From the NCBI RefSeq assembly GCF_003001935.1, contig NZ_PVNG01000010.1:248001-312000 (forward strand): a stretch of 64,000 nucleotides of DNA, given 5' to 3'. The translations under genes were made by a program, and so were the position numbers. Within the stretch, counting starts at the first letter, position 1; each line of letters starts with the position of its first letter. This stretch comes from Nonomuraea fuscirosea (GTDB lineage: Bacteria; Actinomycetota; Actinomycetes; Streptosporangiales; Streptosporangiaceae). Positions 26,201 through 35,011 of this stretch are shown piece by piece. The notes under the pieces are model-generated. The model did not search any database and was not told the origin of the DNA. It saw only the letters and a list, made by a program, of their open reading frames with translations.

Positions 26201-28243
26201 ATGACTGCCCTTGGCCGTAGCCGCTCGACCCATGTGCTGGCCAATACGCCGTTTCGACGGCTGTGGACGGCCATGTCGGTGTGCAGTCTGGGCGACTGGC
26301 TCAACCTGCTGGCGCTGACGGCCCTCGCGGCCAACCTCACCCAGGGCGACTACCGGGTGCAGTCGCTCGCCGTGGGCGGCGTGTTCGTCGCCAAGATGCT
26401 GCCCGCCGTGCTGCTCGGGCCGCTGGCCGGCGTCTTCGCCGACCGGTTCGACCGGCGGCTGACGATGTTCTCGGCCGACCTGGCCCGGTTCGCGATCGTG
26501 CTGTCGATCCCGTTCGTGGGCAGCTACCAGTGGGTCATCGTCGCGACGATCCTGGTCGAGTGCGTCAACCTGTTCTGGGTCCCGGCCAAGGACGCGACGG
26601 TGCCCAACCTGGTGCCGAAGGCGCAGCTCGAGTCGGCCAACCAGCTCAACCTGCTGGTCACGTACGGCACCGCGCCGGTCGCGGCGATGCTGTTCGCCGC
26701 GCTGTCGGTGGCGGGCGACCTGATCGGCGGGGTGGTGCCGTTCGTGGAGGGGCGCGACGCCACGGGGCTCGCGCTGATCGTCAACGCGTGCGCCTACCTC
26801 GTGTCGGCCTTCCTCATCTTCACCCTGCGCGACATCCCCAAGCGTGACGGCGCGATCTCCACGCCCTCCGTGCTCAAGCAGGTCGTCGAGGGCTGGCGCT
26901 TCGTCGGCGGCAACCGGCTGGTGCGCGGCCTGGTCATCGGCATGCTGGGCGCGTTCGCCGCGGGCGGAGCGGTCGTCGGCGTGGCCAAGGTCTACGTGGC
27001 GGCCCTCGGCGGCGGCGACGCGGCCTACGGCGTGGTGTTCGGCGCGGTCTTCGTCGGCATGGCGCTGGGCATGTTCTTCGGGCTGCGGCTGCTGCGCGAG
27101 CTGTCCAGGCGGCGGCTGTTCGGGCTGTCCATCACGATCGCCGGGCAGGTGCTGATCGCCATCGCGCTGGTGCACAACCTGGTGATCGTGGTCATGCTGA
27201 CCGTGGTGCTGGGGGCGTGCGCGGGCATCGCCTGGATCATCGGCTACACCCTGATCGGGCTGGAGGTCGAAGACGGGCTGCGCGGCCGTACGTTCTCATT
27301 CCTGCAGTCCACGGCGCGGGTGACGCTGCTGCTGGTGGTGGCCCTGGCCAACCCGCTGGCCGCGCTCTTCGGCCTGCACGTGCTGGAGTTCGGCACGCTC
27401 AGCTACCGCTTCGACGGCACCAACCTGGTGCTGGTGATCGGCGGGGCGCTCGCGACGGGCGTCGGCATCCTGGCGCTGCGGCACATGGACGACAGGAAGG
27501 GCGTCTCCCTGGCGGGCGACCTCATCGCGGCGGTGCGCGGCGAGCGCTTCCCGGCCCAGTCGGCCGAGCACGTGCCCGGGCTGTTCGTGGCGTTCGAGGG
27601 CGGCGAGGGCTCGGGCAAGACCACGCAGTCGCGGCTGGTCGCGATCTGGCTGCGCGACCAGGGCTACGACGTCGTGCAGACGCGCGAGCCCGGCTCGACC
27701 AAGGTCGGCATGCGGCTGCGCGCCATCCTGCTCGACGCGGCCGAGCGCGGGCTGTCCGCGCGGGCCGAGGCACTGCTGTACGCCGCCGACCGGGCCGAGC
27801 ACGTGGAGAAGGTGATCAGGCCGGCCCTCTACCGGGGCTCGCTGGTGGTCACCGACCGCTACGTGGACTCCTCGCTGGCCTACCAGGGCGCGGGGCGCTC
27901 GCTCGACCCCGCCGACGTGTCCAAGATCAACGCCTGGGCGACCGGTGGGCTGGTGCCGCACCTGACCGTGCTCATCGACACGCCGCCCGAGATCGGGCTG
28001 ACCCGGCTGGGCGGGGCGGCCGACCGGATCGAGTCCGAGCCGCTGGAGTTCCACGAGCGGGTGCGCAAGGAGTTCAGGGCGCTCGCGGCGGCGGCGCCCG
28101 AGCGCTACCTCGTGGTCGACGGCACGATGCCGCAGGAGGCGATCACCCGCCGGGTCCAGGACCGGATCAGGGAGATCCTGCCCGACCCGGTGCCGAGGGA
28201 GTCCGAGGACATCACGGGGACGATGCCCGCCATCCGCGACTAG
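26201..28243 (+). CDS. tmk: MFS transporter-thymidylate kinase fusion
   Basis: 680-aa two-domain protein. Residues about 10-440 are a twelve-segment Major Facilitator-like membrane region with the MFS loop 'GVFADRFDRRLTM'. Residues about 455-675 are dTMP kinase: P-loop FEGGEGSGKTT, TREPGS, DRYVDSSLAYQG and the LID-like region. It makes dTDP for DNA synthesis; the transporter part is of unknown role. Followed 9 bp later by the DNA polymerase III delta' gene. Similar fusions are known in actinobacteria; here the kinase domain appears complete. Confidence 0.9.
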   Translation: MTALGRSRSTHVLANTPFRRLWTAMSVCSLGDWLNLLALTALAANLTQGDYRVQSLAVGGVFVAKMLPAVLLGPLAGVFADRFDRRLTMFSADLARFAIVLSIPFVGSYQWVIVATILVECVNLFWVPAKDATVPNLVPKAQLESANQLNLLVTYGTAPVAAMLFAALSVAGDLIGGVVPFVEGRDATGLALIVNACAYLVSAFLIFTLRDIPKRDGAISTPSVLKQVVEGWRFVGGNRLVRGLVIGMLGAFAAGGAVVGVAKVYVAALGGGDAAYGVVFGAVFVGMALGMFFGLRLLRELSRRRLFGLSITIAGQVLIAIALVHNLVIVVMLTVVLGACAGIAWIIGYTLIGLEVEDGLRGRTFSFLQSTARVTLLLVVALANPLAALFGLHVLEFGTLSYRFDGTNLVLVIGGALATGVGILALRHMDDRKGVSLAGDLIAAVRGERFPAQSAEHVPGLFVAFEGGEGSGKTTQSRLVAIWLRDQGYDVVQTREPGSTKVGMRLRAILLDAAERGLSARAEALLYAADRAEHVEKVIRPALYRGSLVVTDRYVDSSLAYQGAGRSLDPADVSKINAWATGGLVPHLTVLIDTPPEIGLTRLGGAADRIESEPLEFHERVRKEFRALAAAAPERYLVVDGTMPQEAITRRVQDRIREILPDPVPRESEDITGTMPAIRD

Positions 28244-28252
28244 CCTTACCTC

Positions 28253-29425
28253 GTGACCGTTTTCGATGACCTCGTAGGGCAGGAGCAGGCGGCGGCCGTG
28301 CTGTCGCGTGCCGCGGCGGCGGCCGGCGAGGTCGTCGCGGGTGGGCGGGGCGCCGGCATGACGCACGCCTGGCTGTTCACCGGCCCGCCGGGCTCGGGCC
28401 GGGAGGAGGCCGCGCGCGCCTTCGCCGCGTCCCTGATGTGCCCGCAGGGCGGCTGTGGCCACTGTGACCAGTGCCACCAGGTGTTCATCGGCTCGCATCC
28501 CGACCTGGAGTCCGTACGCCCGCAGGGGCTGTCCTACAGCGTCAAGCAGACCAGGGAGCTGATCCTGCGCGCGGCCGGGGCGCCGACGCAGGGGCGGTGG
28601 CGGGTCATCCTGTTCGAGGACGCCGACCGGGCCACCGAGTCCGCCGCTAACGCCCTGCTCAAGGCCGTGGAGGAGCCGCCGCCCCGTACGGTATGGCTGC
28701 TGTGCGCGCCCGCGCCCGACGACCTGATGATCACCATCAGGTCCCGGTGCCGCGTCGTCAACCTCACCACGCCCGCGACGGAGGCCGTCGCGCACGTGCT
28801 GGCCACCCGCGACAGCGTGCCCTGGGAGACCGCCAGGTTCGCCGCCAGGGCCGCCCAGGGACACATCGCCAGAGCCCGCTCCCTCGCGCTCGACGAGGGC
28901 GTCAGGAGCCGCAGGGAGGCGGTGCTGAGCATCCCGCGCACGCTGACCGGGGTCGGCGAATGCGTCTCCGCCGCCGAACGGCTGGTGAAGACGGCCGAGG
29001 AGGAGGCCGCCGCCGCCACGGCCGCGCTCAACGAGAACGAGACGGCGGAGCTGCGCAAGCTGTACGGGGAGGGGTCCACCGGCAAGGGGCTCAACCGGGG
29101 GCTGGTGCGCGGCGGCGCTGGGGCGCTCAAGGAGCTGGAGGACCGGCAGAAGTCCCGGGCCACCCGGATCAAACGCGACTCGCTCGACTCGGCGCTGCTG
29201 GAGCTTGTGGCGTTCTATCGTGACGTGCTGACGCTGCAGTTCGGGGCGGCCGGGGTCGAGCTGGCCAACGACGACATCCGGTTCGACCTCGACCAGCTCG
29301 CGCGGTCCTCCACGCCCGAGGAGACGCTGCGGCGGATCGACGCGATCATGCAATGCAGGGAAAGGCTGGCGGCGAACGTCAACCCGCAGATGGCCGTCGA
29401 GGCGATGATGCTGGCGCTGCGCTGA
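28253..29425 (+). CDS. holB: DNA polymerase III subunit delta'
   Basis: 390-aa clamp-loader subunit from GTG 28253. The AAA+ domain has a degenerate P-loop (GPPGSGREE, lacking the Lys), a zinc module 'CPQGGCGHCDQCHQ', and the sensor region 'LLKAVEEPPPRTVWLL', typical of delta'. The end 'FYRDVLTLQFG' and 'AIMQCRERLAANVN' belong to the C-terminal clamp-loader domain. Neighbour of tmk as in many actinobacteria. Confidence 0.95.
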   Translation: MTVFDDLVGQEQAAAVLSRAAAAAGEVVAGGRGAGMTHAWLFTGPPGSGREEAARAFAASLMCPQGGCGHCDQCHQVFIGSHPDLESVRPQGLSYSVKQTRELILRAAGAPTQGRWRVILFEDADRATESAANALLKAVEEPPPRTVWLLCAPAPDDLMITIRSRCRVVNLTTPATEAVAHVLATRDSVPWETARFAARAAQGHIARARSLALDEGVRSRREAVLSIPRTLTGVGECVSAAERLVKTAEEEAAAATAALNENETAELRKLYGEGSTGKGLNRGLVRGGAGALKELEDRQKSRATRIKRDSLDSALLELVAFYRDVLTLQFGAAGVELANDDIRFDLDQLARSSTPEETLRRIDAIMQCRERLAANVNPQMAVEAMMLALR

Positions 29426-29488
29426 GGTTTTCCACAGGCCTGCCTGCCGGCAGGCTGACGGCTGCTTCGGGGACCGCAAGATATTCCG

Positions 29489-30058
29489 GTGACCCAAGCA
29501 GCAGACGAGGCCCTGAAGCGTCTCTGTTACGTGGAAGCCGAACTACTCATCCAGCAGGATGCCCTGGCGCCGGGGCAGGTCGACGTCGCGTCGATCTTCG
29601 CCGAGCACCACGTCGGTCTGGTGCGGCTGGCGCTCATCATGGTCGGCGATCAGGCCACCGCCGAGGACGTCGTGCAGGAGGCGTTCGCGCGCACTCACGC
29701 CGGCCGGGCCCGGCTGCGTGACGCCGACCGGGCGCTCGCCTACGTGCGCTCCGCGGTGCTCAACGGCTGCCGGTCGGTGCTGCGCCGGCGGGCGACGGTG
29801 TTCAGACGGGCGGTCCCGTACGAGCCGCCCGTCTGGTCGGCGGAGAGCGCCGCGATGCTGGGCGAGGAGCGGCGTGAGGTGCTGCTCGCGCTGCACGGGC
29901 TGCCGCGCAGGCAGCGGGAGGCGTTGACGCTGCGCTACTACTTCGACCTCACCGACCAGGAGATCGCCGAGACGATGCGGGTCAGCGCGAGCACGGTGAG
30001 GTCCACGATCACGCGAGGGCTGGCCGCCCTCGGGCGGGTGCTTGGGGAGGAATCATGA
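29489..30058 (+). CDS. ECF RNA polymerase sigma factor (SigE-like)
   Basis: 189-aa sigma-70 family ECF factor from GTG 29489. Region 2 is 'LVRLALIMVGDQATAEDVVQEAF', region 4 is 'LPRRQREALTLRYYFDLTDQEIAETMRVSASTVRSTITRGLA'-like HTH. The N-terminal 30 residues are an extension. It overlaps the next gene's start by 4 bp, and that gene encodes a membrane protein in the place of an anti-sigma factor. Confidence 0.9.
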   Translation: MTQAADEALKRLCYVEAELLIQQDALAPGQVDVASIFAEHHVGLVRLALIMVGDQATAEDVVQEAFARTHAGRARLRDADRALAYVRSAVLNGCRSVLRRRATVFRRAVPYEPPVWSAESAAMLGEERREVLLALHGLPRRQREALTLRYYFDLTDQEIAETMRVSASTVRSTITRGLAALGRVLGEES

Positions 30059-31098
30059 ACAGCCCTGTGGAAGACCGGCTGCGGGAGGCCCTCACCGACG
30101 CGGGGGCGACGATCGACACCAGCACGCTGCGGCCGCTGCGGTCGCCGGAGCGGCGGCGGTTCCGGATGGATCTGCGGATGGTGAGCGTGGCGACGGCGGT
30201 GGTGCTCGCGGGCACGGCGGCTTTCGCGGCGTTCGGCCCCGGCGGCGGCGACCAGGACAGCGCGGTGACGATGAACCCTCCGGCTGTCCAGAGCAAGCAG
30301 TCCGAGCTGGTCGCCTTCCTCTGCACGGCGTCGTCGAAGCAGGAGCGGTGCGGCGCGGGCGACGTCCCCGCGGACCGGATCCAGCAGATCGAAACCACGC
30401 TCAAAGAGCTTCCCCAGGTGGAGAGTGTGCGCTACACGAGCAGGGCGTCGGCCTACGAGAGCCTCAGCAGAGACTTCGCGCAGAACCAAGCCGTGCTGAA
30501 GGCGGTGAAGATCACCGATGTCCCCGCCTCGTTCACCATGACCCTGAGCCAGGGCGCCGACGTCAGCGAGACGCTGGGCAGGCTCAGATCGGTGACCGAC
30601 ATAGACCAGGTCGTCAATCCCACCGACGGGCCACCCTGGGAGCAGACCGCGGAACAACGCGAGTGGCCGCTCAAAGTCTTCCTGTGCAAGAAGGACACGA
30701 TGATGCCCGCGTGCGGTGCGAAGCGCAGCAAGAACCAGGTCGTGAAGGAGGGGAAGGGCGCGACTCCCGCCGAGAAGAAGGCGCTCGAAGAGCTGATGGG
30801 GAAGATGCCTGAGGTCGCGAAATATGAGTACATCGACGAGCAGGCGTCGTACGAGGACTTCCGGAAGGCGTTCGAGACCAACCAGGCCCTGCTCGACGCG
30901 ACCAGACCGGAAGACTTGCCGGCGGCCTTCCGGCTCAAGCTGAAGCCCGGCTCCTCGGCTCAAGCCGTGCTCTCCAAGCTGCGCGAGCAGCCGGGTGTCG
31001 CTGCGACTTATCACCTGCCGTGCTCCGACAGCGCGGCCCTCTCCTTCACGTACGGAATCGAGCTGCCGGAAAGCGAGGTGTGCCCGGCGAACGGCTGA
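30055..31098 (+). CDS. Membrane protein with two FtsX extracellular-type domains
   Basis: 347-aa single-pass protein. Transmembrane segment about 43-62; extracellular part contains two copies of a domain resembling the FtsX ectodomain: 'VAFLCTASSKQERCG' to 'LPASFTMTL'-like and 'KVFLCKKDTMMPACG' to 'LPAAFRLKLKPG'. Each has the paired Cys, a 'EYIDEQASYEDFRK'-like helix and 'PEDLPAAF' motif. FtsX itself activates peptidoglycan hydrolases. Being translationally coupled to the ECF sigma gene it may act as an anti-sigma or regulator sensing the cell envelope; inferred. The cytosolic N-terminus is only about 40 residues. Confidence 0.75.
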   Translation: MNSPVEDRLREALTDAGATIDTSTLRPLRSPERRRFRMDLRMVSVATAVVLAGTAAFAAFGPGGGDQDSAVTMNPPAVQSKQSELVAFLCTASSKQERCGAGDVPADRIQQIETTLKELPQVESVRYTSRASAYESLSRDFAQNQAVLKAVKITDVPASFTMTLSQGADVSETLGRLRSVTDIDQVVNPTDGPPWEQTAEQREWPLKVFLCKKDTMMPACGAKRSKNQVVKEGKGATPAEKKALEELMGKMPEVAKYEYIDEQASYEDFRKAFETNQALLDATRPEDLPAAFRLKLKPGSSAQAVLSKLREQPGVAATYHLPCSDSAALSFTYGIELPESEVCPANG

Positions 31099-31230
31099 CC
31101 GGCCACCCGGGCCTGCCGACCCGGCCAAGATCCGCGCCACCACCCCTGACCACTGACGCACGCACCCACGTAATGTGTCAACGAAGGCCGTAAGCAATCC
31201 CCCAGGCCGTCAGGAGGCGAGCTCGAGCCC

Positions 31231-32067
31231 ATGGGCATGATGATGGCTGTGAGCTTCACCCGTTACGGGAGGCTCTACTACCTCGATCCCGGCGAGCACA
31301 GTCCGAAGGTGGGCGACAAGGTGCTCGTGCCGACGGACTCGGGCCCGGAGGTGGCGGAGTGCGTCTGGGCGCCCCAATACACCAGCGAAGACGTCGAGGG
31401 CCTCCCGCTGTGCGCGGGGCCGGCCGGCGAGGAGCACCTGGCCCGCGACGAATCCAACAAACGCCGCCGTGCCGAGGCCCGCAGCGTCTCCAAACGCCTG
31501 ATCAAACGGCACGCGCTGCCGATGAAGGTCGTCGGCGTCGACTACCTCGACGCGGACAACGTCTACACGGTCTACTTCTCCGCCCCCCACCGGGTCGACT
31601 TCCGCGCTCTGGTCCGCGACCTGGCCCGCAACCTGCGCGCCAGAGTCGAGCTCCGCCAGATCGGGCCGCGGGATGAGGCACGCCTCCAGGGTGGCATCGG
31701 CCCCTGCGGCCGCGACCTGTGCTGCGCCACGTTCCTCAAGGACTTCGAACCGGTCTCCGTCCGCATGGCCAAAGACCAGGACCTCCCGGTCAACCCGCTG
31801 CGGATCGCGGGCGCCTGCGGGCGACTCATGTGCTGCCTCAAGTACGAGCACCCGCTCTACCAGGAGTTCCGCGCCTCAGCTCCCCGGGTGGGGGCGAGCG
31901 TGGAGACCCCGGAGGGAGCGGGGACCGTGGTGGGCCACAACGTGCCGTCCGACTCGGTGGTGGTGCGGCTGAACGACGGGGGGCGCCGGTGCGCCTGCTC
32001 GAAGGCCAGCGTCTGCGCGCCGCGGAAGGCTTATGACTCGACGTACGGGGACGGGGAACCGGTCTGA
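31231..32067 (+). CDS. PSP1 domain (stage 0 sporulation family) protein
   Basis: 278 aa with the PSP1 domain: 'IGPCGRDLCCATFLKDFEPV' and 'RIAGACGRLMCCLKYEHP' give the conserved paired Cys (CGRDLCC/CGRLMCC). Homologous to Bacillus RicT/YaaT, part of an RNA-degradation and sporulation-influencing Ric complex. AGGAGG at 31211-31216 lies 14 bp upstream of the ATG. Core gene in actinobacteria, usually near tmk and holB as here. Confidence 0.92.
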   Translation: MGMMMAVSFTRYGRLYYLDPGEHSPKVGDKVLVPTDSGPEVAECVWAPQYTSEDVEGLPLCAGPAGEEHLARDESNKRRRAEARSVSKRLIKRHALPMKVVGVDYLDADNVYTVYFSAPHRVDFRALVRDLARNLRARVELRQIGPRDEARLQGGIGPCGRDLCCATFLKDFEPVSVRMAKDQDLPVNPLRIAGACGRLMCCLKYEHPLYQEFRASAPRVGASVETPEGAGTVVGHNVPSDSVVVRLNDGGRRCACSKASVCAPRKAYDSTYGDGEPV

Positions 32068-32571
32068 CGGGCGGATCCCGCCTTGCCGTAGGTCGGTGAT
32101 GCCTGGCGCGGGCGGGGGTGCTTGGTTGCGGAAAGCCCTGACGCCGGGCCCTTGGTGGCGTCGGGCGTTGGGATCGTGTTTCGGGGAGCGGCGCGTGCGG
32201 GTGTCTGCGGGGCGTTAAGCGAAGGGCCCTGACGTCGGGTCCCTGATGGCGTCCCCCGCCGGGATCGTCGTGCTCGTCGGCCGCGGGGTGCTGGGCCGAG
32301 GAGGAGCCCTGACGCCGTTTCTCTGGTGGTGTCCGCTCTTGGCTTCGCGTTGCCGACGGGCGGGGCGTACAGGGGTTGCACGGGGCGCGGGGAGGGCGTG
32401 GTGGCGGGGCCAGAGGTCGGGGATCGCGTTCCCGAAGGATGAGGCGGGCAGGTGGCCGTTGCGGGCGCTGATGAAGCGGAGAGCACGGGGCGGTCCGTCC
32501 CGGCATCGGATGATCGGTGGGAGCGAGAACCCCTTCGGCTCCTGTAGACTCTTTCAAGCTGCACGGCAGAT
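32068..32571. other. Gene-free region upstream of tRNA-Thr
   Basis: 504 bp with no convincing coding region; short frames here have no family-like pattern. It holds the three 41-bp repeats and, near 32540, the presumptive tRNA promoter. Confidence 0.45.
32135..32346. repeat. Three imperfect 41-bp direct repeats
   Basis: Copies at 32135-32175, 32226-32266 and 32306-32346, all starting GCCCTGACG and sharing GCCGGGCCCTTGGTGGCGTC-like cores, 91 and 80 bp apart. The first two are most alike. They lie in the 503-bp gene-free stretch between the PSP1 gene and tRNA-Thr. Function unknown. Confidence 0.55.
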
Positions 32572-32645
32572 GCCGCCTTAGCTCAGTCGGCCAGAGCACT
32601 TCACTCGTAATGAAGGGGTCTGGGGTTCGAATCCCCAAGGCGGCT
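32572..32645 (+). tRNA. tRNA-Thr (anticodon CGT)
   Basis: 74-nt tRNA with acceptor arms GCCGCCT/AGGCGGC, D-loop GCTCAGTCGGCCAGAGC, anticodon loop around CGT between CTTCA and TGAAG, and T-arm GGGGTTCGAATCCCC. Its 3' half is repeated twice downstream, marking it as a chromosomal integration site. Confidence 0.95.
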
Positions 32646-32655
32646 CACGGTCTGA

Positions 32656-32690
32656 CCAGGGCGTTCACTCTCTACGAGTGAACGCCCTGG
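32656..32690. terminator. Strong hairpin between tRNA-Thr and the integrase
   Basis: Perfect 14-bp stem CCAGGGCGTTCACT/AGTGAACGCCCTGG with a 7-nt loop. It probably stops both tRNA-Thr and the convergent integrase transcript. Confidence 0.75.
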
Positions 32691-32719
32691 CTTGTTCCTG
32701 TTGCAATCCTCGTTGCGGT

Positions 32720-33337
32720 TCACGTCCCAGAGCCCCACAGAGCGCGCCCCATGCGCTGCATTCCGTCCGCCGCCATCGGTGAGGCCACGTGCGTATACCG
32801 CTGTGTCAGCCGGATGTCCGAGTGCCCCAGAATCTCCTGCACCGTACGCACGTGCACGCCCTGCTCGATGAGCAGCGTGCCTGCGGTGTGCCGGCCGTCG
32901 TGCACCCGCGCGTCCCGGACACCGGCGACGCCGAGCAGCTCCTTCCAGTCGTCCCAGTCGTCGCGCGGATCGATCGGCCGGCCGTTCGGCTGGCAGAACA
33001 CGAGGTCGTGGTCTTCCCACACGTTCGCCGCGGCGATGCGCTCCTCACGCTGCCGCTTGCGGTGCGCCTTCAGGATTGGGAGGAGTTCGGGCGGTAGCGG
33101 CACCGTGCGCTTGGACTTTCCCTTGGGCGGCCGGAACACCAGGCCTCCGCCTGTCCGCTCTGGGCATGTGCTCGCATGCCGGTCGCAGTCCTTCGGGCAC
33201 AGCCGCTCCGCGTTCGCCGGGATACACACGTGCGGGCGGCCCGACTTCCGCCGCGCCTTCGCGCAGCGTTGCGCGCACGGCCGCCGGTGCTTGCTCTTAG
33301 TGCACGCGGCCACGTCCTCGCAGCCGTGGCCTGGCAC
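32720..33337 (-). pseudogene. Tyrosine integrase, N-terminally truncated
   Basis: 205-aa C-terminal catalytic part of a phage/AICE-type integrase. Contains 'DLVFCQPNGRPIDPRDDW', HDGRH (His-x2-Arg), 'LGHSDIRLTQRYTH' with the catalytic Tyr. The Cys-rich 'CTKSKHRRPCAQRCAK' insertion occurs in actinomycete integrative elements. The N-terminal core-binding domain and the first catalytic Arg are missing; the start codon lies right where a GntR gene tail begins (about 33338), so a deletion fused the two. Next to its target tRNA, as is typical. Confidence 0.8.
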
Positions 33338-33537
33338 CTGACGAAATCACAGAAGACCTCCACGCGCGCATGCCCACCGCCGATGAGGCGATGATCCTGG
33401 AGCTACCGCCGGGCGAACCGGTCGTTGAACTTCATCGCGTGACTCGCACAGCCGATGGCCGGGTTGTGGAGTACGCCCGTGGAGTGCATGCAGCCAACCG
33501 CTTCGTGTGGAGCTTCACCTACAAGATTCCTGACTAG
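33338..33537 (+). pseudogene. GntR regulator tail (UTRA-type domain), 5' truncated
   Basis: A frame without a start reads 'DEITEDLHARMPTADEA' and 'LPPGEPVVELHRVTR', ending SFTYKIPD and TAG at 33535-33537. This is the C-terminal UTRA ligand-binding end of a GntR/KorSA-like repressor of the kind carried by integrative elements. The N-terminal HTH is lost at the junction with the divergent integrase fragment. Confidence 0.65.
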
Positions 33538-33613
33538 CTCTGACCGCCGCGCACACCAGCCGAAAGAGTCACCGAAACAACCGAAGGCTCCGACCGACCA
33601 GAGGAGATTCGCG

Positions 33614-34187
33614 ATGAGCCAGGCAGCCGTCTATCGACTGTTCAACACCGATGACGAGATGATCTATGTCGGTTCTACCGTGAATCTCCCAGCGCGGCTC
33701 CGCGCCCACGCCAAGCAAAAGCGGTGGTGGCCTGAGGTCCACCGCCGAGAGATCTCGTGGCATGAAACGCCCGAAGAGGCCCAAGCCGTTGAGAGCGAGA
33801 TCATCCGCGCGACGCGACCAATCCACAACCGGGGGGTTCAGGTCGCGCAAGCGGTCGCACACGAGCTGCGTGAGGCAATCGAGAACGGCGTCTACCCGCC
33901 GGGAGCCGTTCTGCCCTCCCTCAGAGCGCGAGCTTATTGCTCGGTATCGGGTGTCAACCGCGACCGTCCACAAGGTCATCACTCAGCTCAAGTCTGAGGG
34001 TGTGGTGGTGAGCGAGGTGGGGCGCGGCGTCTTTGTCCCCCGGGCGCGCGAACCGCTGACGTCTCCCGCTCCCGGCACGCTGGAAGATCGGCTGTCGGCC
34101 ATCGAAACCAGCATCGCTGAACTCAGACACGATGTTGCCCGCCTCATCGCTCGGATGGACGGCGCAGAGCAACTGCCCGCCGTCTGA
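33614..34187 (+). pseudogene. GIY-YIG domain-GntR HTH fusion gene with frameshift
   Basis: First frame from ATG 33614: 'AVYRLFNTDDEMIYVGSTVNLPARL' region is a GIY-YIG nuclease-like domain (about 1-75), then 'AVAHELREAIENGVYPPGAVLPS' starts a GntR winged helix. The HTH continues in another frame as 'ERELIARYRVSTATVHKVIT' with wing 'EGVVVSEVGRGVF' and a coiled-coil tail. The switch coincides with a 4-bp tandem duplication CCCT-CCCT at 33914-33921; removing one copy restores the frame. Total would be about 190 aa. May be a true mutation or a sequencing error. Confidence 0.75.
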
Positions 34188-34210
34188 CCTCGAAGGGTGC
34201 ATGATGGCAC

Positions 34211-34237
34211 GCCCCCGGCTCCGGAAGGACCGGGGGC
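34211..34237. terminator. Hairpin terminator
   Basis: 8-bp stem GCCCCCGG/CCGGGGGC between convergent genes (GIY-YIG/GntR and GNAT). Confidence 0.65.
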
Positions 34238-34248
34238 ATCGTCTGCCG

Positions 34249-34944
34249 CTACCCGCGGGCGAGAACGACCCTCTCGCGCATGAAGAGCCGTTGCCCCTGC
34301 TCGGCGCGCATGTGGACGTTGATCCCGAAGACCGGCCACAGCGGGATCGACTCGTCTGCCCCGAGCACCGTGAACCCGCGCTTGCGGTAGAACTTCACAA
34401 GGTGCGGCTGTGTGGGCTCGATCTGGCCGTACATCAGCCTGTAGCCACACCCGAAGAACACCTGACGGCAGCGCCTGAGCAGTTCGGAGCCGATCCGGCC
34501 GCCGCGCGTCGGCTCCGCCACCACCACCGCTTTCACCTTCACCAGATCGACGATTCCCGCCGACGGTGAGGCGCCGTGAATCACCGCCACCTCGCGGAAC
34601 TGCTCCACAAAACGGAGCGGCGGGTAGGCCAGCAACGTCCCCACGACGCCCTCACGGTCATGCTCGGCAACGAGCACGAGGGCTGAGTGCATGTAGGCGA
34701 GAACGGGGCTCGGGGATTTCTCCAGCAGGGAGAGGATCAGGTCGTGGAACGCCGAGACGCTTTCGTGTACGCCGATCAGAAGGCCAGCGGCGGCATACCC
34801 TTCGGTCACCGCGTCCGCAAGCGGCTTTTCCAGCTCTACGCCGTCACCGGCGAGGGGCGCGAGCTCGCGGACGATGGGCAGGTCTTCCGAGACGGCTTGG
34901 CGGATGCGGATGTGCGGGCCGTGGCCCCACGCGAGGCTGGTCAC
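34249..34944 (-). CDS. GNAT family N-acetyltransferase
   Basis: 231-aa acetyl-CoA-dependent acyltransferase. The acetyl-CoA loop motif is 'EPTRGGRIGSELL' (R/Q-x2-G-x-G/A type), preceded by the beta4 strand 'VDLVKVKAVVV', followed by 'KFYRKRGFTVLG', the usual GNAT C-terminal Tyr region. Substrate unknown. It is within the first integrated element and is convergent with the GIY-YIG gene. Confidence 0.82.
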   Translation of the reverse strand: MTSLAWGHGPHIRIRQAVSEDLPIVRELAPLAGDGVELEKPLADAVTEGYAAAGLLIGVHESVSAFHDLILSLLEKSPSPVLAYMHSALVLVAEHDREGVVGTLLAYPPLRFVEQFREVAVIHGASPSAGIVDLVKVKAVVVAEPTRGGRIGSELLRRCRQVFFGCGYRLMYGQIEPTQPHLVKFYRKRGFTVLGADESIPLWPVFGINVHMRAEQGQRLFMRERVVLARG

Positions 34945-35011
34945 GACTCAGCGTGAGGTGCGATCGGCACGTCTTGCAAGGTCACATCCTCGTGACCTCC
35001 GCCAGAGAACT

